Assembly: GCF_020404745.1 (NCBI RefSeq)
Contig: NZ_JAIZAP010000016.1
Coordinates: 1 to 64,000 of the forward strand
Source of the DNA: Aquibacillus saliphilus
GTDB lineage: Bacteria > Bacillota > Bacilli > Bacillales > Amphibacillaceae
Direction of reading: 5' to 3'
Length of the DNA: 64,000 bases
Below, one piece after another: positions 62,522-64,000 of the stretch; within the stretch, counting starts at the first letter, position 1, and every line of letters begins with the position of its first letter. Both the position numbers and the translations under genes were made by a program. The notes below the pieces were generated by a model, which had not been told where the DNA came from, searched no databases, and was given only the letters and a program-made list of their open reading frames with translations.

Positions 62522-63868
62522 CTAACCTAAAGACTTTACTTGCTGCAGTCTTTGAAGTATTTTAAAGAATACTTTGTCCTCAACTGCAGATGCCCAGGCC
62601 CCATCACTGAAGCGTTCCTGACGAACATAACGAGTCAGGATTGCTCTTAAAAGATCAAAGTCTGCTGTAGCAATGGTGCTGTTTACTTGTTCTTTATTGG
62701 CAAACTCTAGTTTATCTGTCACGAGTGTGTACTGATGAAGTAAAAGATTAGTTTCATTAATTTGTTGGATAAATTCTTTAAAGGTCTGATCATATTCGGG
62801 GTAAGGCATTGAAAAATGTTTTTCACCCAGTTTTTCGCCACCTTTCCACTGGCAGACACTTTCTCTAGTAGCGAACTCAAAATAAGGGATATAGCTTATC
62901 AGGTTTTCAATATCCAGTTTGTAAAAGGAGAGTCCGAGTTTATTACAAAGACCTTCAATATAATCGCGCCTAACTAATGTAGCGACCCATTCTTTTGGAA
63001 TGCTTTGATAGCCATAATGAAGTCCAGCAAGTCCTCCGGCAACAGCCGCGACAGTATCTGTATCCTCACCTAAATTCACGGCTTTTAAAACACAATCCTG
63101 ATAGCTTCCTGTTGTCAAAAGACACCAGATTGCAGCTTCAAGAGTATCGACCACATAACCACTACTTTTTATTTGTTTTTCAAGCAGACTACCAATCTCT
63201 TTTGTGCTTAGCTTTTGAAAATGGTGTAGTTCATCAATATAATCCGGTTGGTGTTTGTAATAGTCGATTGCTTTATCAATGCCATGGTTGACAGCTTCCT
63301 CAAGATCAGAACTTCCGATAATGCTTCTGGCTATAGAAACATAAACCCCACAGGCAAGCTGACTTCGTTTATGGGCATGCGTTAATGCGGAAATGTTATG
63401 TATAATGGTAAACGCCTTCTCATCGTTCTTCTTTTCATCCCGATCGATGAACTGCAAGTAAAATGCAGCCGGAAGAATTCTCATTAAAGAGCCGTTTCCA
63501 TTATCAAACTCGCTCATACCACCGCAGTTTAAAGGAGCTGTACCATCAGAAAACCTCTTCAAAGCTTTTCTAGTTGCAATTCCAATATCAAAAACTTCAC
63601 CATGTGGGCTATACTCACCTTGTTCGAACCAATTGTTGAAGTTATTCATAATATCTGTATAATCTAGCCCTTCAGACAAGCTTTCTACAAGACAAAGCGT
63701 CATGCTTGTATCGTCAGACCATGTTCCTGCTGGTTGGTTGTATGTACCATGTGAGCGCATATCGATCACCGGATTACTTTTTAATGTTTGTCTGTCAACA
63801 AATTCAACTGGAACACCTAATGCATCAGCAACAGCTAGACCTATAACTCCACCCATAATATCGTCCAT
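62522..63868 (-). CDS. ADP-ribosylglycohydrolase family protein
   Basis: 448 aa. DraG-type motifs: GVIGLAVADALGVPVEF, WSDDTSMTLCLVE, GGMSEFDNGNGSLMRILPAA, HAHKRSQLACGVYV and VNLGEDTDTVAAVAGGLAG, which supply the two-metal Asp/Thr ligands. About 310 residues form the core; the C-terminal ~130 residues are an extra helical part. The family removes ADP-ribose from proteins, nucleic acids or small molecules. ATG at 63868 follows AGGAGGGG. First gene of the unit with the translation GTPase. Confidence 0.92.
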   Translation of the reverse strand: MDDIMGGVIGLAVADALGVPVEFVDRQTLKSNPVIDMRSHGTYNQPAGTWSDDTSMTLCLVESLSEGLDYTDIMNNFNNWFEQGEYSPHGEVFDIGIATRKALKRFSDGTAPLNCGGMSEFDNGNGSLMRILPAAFYLQFIDRDEKKNDEKAFTIIHNISALTHAHKRSQLACGVYVSIARSIIGSSDLEEAVNHGIDKAIDYYKHQPDYIDELHHFQKLSTKEIGSLLEKQIKSSGYVVDTLEAAIWCLLTTGSYQDCVLKAVNLGEDTDTVAAVAGGLAGLHYGYQSIPKEWVATLVRRDYIEGLCNKLGLSFYKLDIENLISYIPYFEFATRESVCQWKGGEKLGEKHFSMPYPEYDQTFKEFIQQINETNLLLHQYTLVTDKLEFANKEQVNSTIATADFDLLRAILTRYVRQERFSDGAWASAVEDKVFFKILQRLQQVKSLG

Positions 63869-64000
63869 CAATTTAACCCCTCCTCTAATGCTTGGTTATT
63901 CCAACCCTTAGCTCTAAAAAGTAACTAATTAATCTACATTTATTATAACTGACTTAGCCTTTAATTTCTTTTAGAGTTTATAACGTAGCCCATTTTAGAG

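Overview
The window is chromosomal DNA of a low-GC Gram-positive bacterium. The 5' end of a 16S rRNA gene (minus strand, running off the left edge), S-box (SAM-I) riboswitch logic, AGGAGG-type ribosome binding sites, many TTG/GTG starts and CcpA-type cre sites all point to the Bacillaceae. An Oceanobacillus/Virgibacillus-like halotolerant bacillus is my best guess. No tRNA, CRISPR array, prophage or intact insertion sequence was seen.

Layout. 1-1.2 kb: 16S rRNA start, two tandem rrn promoters and the remnant of a short-chain dehydrogenase. 1.2-20.7 kb: housekeeping and accessory genes. These are a CAP-domain protein, an iron alcohol dehydrogenase, a SulP transporter with a universal stress protein, an FMN reductase under an MhqR-like palindrome, an orphan PAS histidine kinase, a divergent VWA/HTH pair beside a TPR-dynamin GTPase, small enzymes, a frameshifted YdeI/OmdA-like gene, an OhrR-like MarR regulator and an Xre/membrane-protein pair with clear operators. 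21.3-27.2 kb: an eight-gene Mrp-type cation/proton antiporter operon whose order (E-F-G-DUF4040-MbhE/MrpB fusion-C-D-D') is that of archaeal/anaerobe Mrp and MBH modules rather than the usual Bacillus ABCDEFG; native repeats sit in two of its intergenic gaps. 27.4-33.2 kb: glutathione peroxidase, a secreted multidomain GH43 arabinanase with a cre site, an MscS channel and LarE.

33.4-57.3 kb, all on the minus strand, is the main attraction: a large gene set for catabolism of a cyclic or aromatic compound. Two copies exist of the core steps (acyl-CoA-dehydrogenase-fold flavin monooxygenase, extradiol dioxygenase, C-C hydrolase), with one flavin reductase and one lower meta-pathway (hydratase, aldolase, acylating aldehyde dehydrogenase). 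Around them lie three fumarate-reductase/ketosteroid-dehydrogenase-like flavoproteins, an SDR, a methylisocitrate-lyase-like enzyme, an FAH-family hydrolase, a racemase-fold protein lacking both catalytic cysteines, a metallo-beta-lactamase-fold hydrolase and an MFS importer. Control probably comes from a regulator joining an XylR/DmpR-type aromatic sensor (zinc-site spacing intact) to a PucR-type DNA-binding end, from a GntR/FCD repressor, and from CcpA. The substrate is unknown; I infer that alicyclic-ring dehydrogenation precedes aromatic meta-cleavage.

57.8-60 kb: a SAM riboswitch governs a flavin reductase and an SnaA/DszA/NtaA-type monooxygenase, probably for organosulfur use. 60.3-63.9 kb: a small membrane protein, then an ADP-ribosylglycohydrolase followed by a TetM/EF-G-like translation GTPase in one operon.
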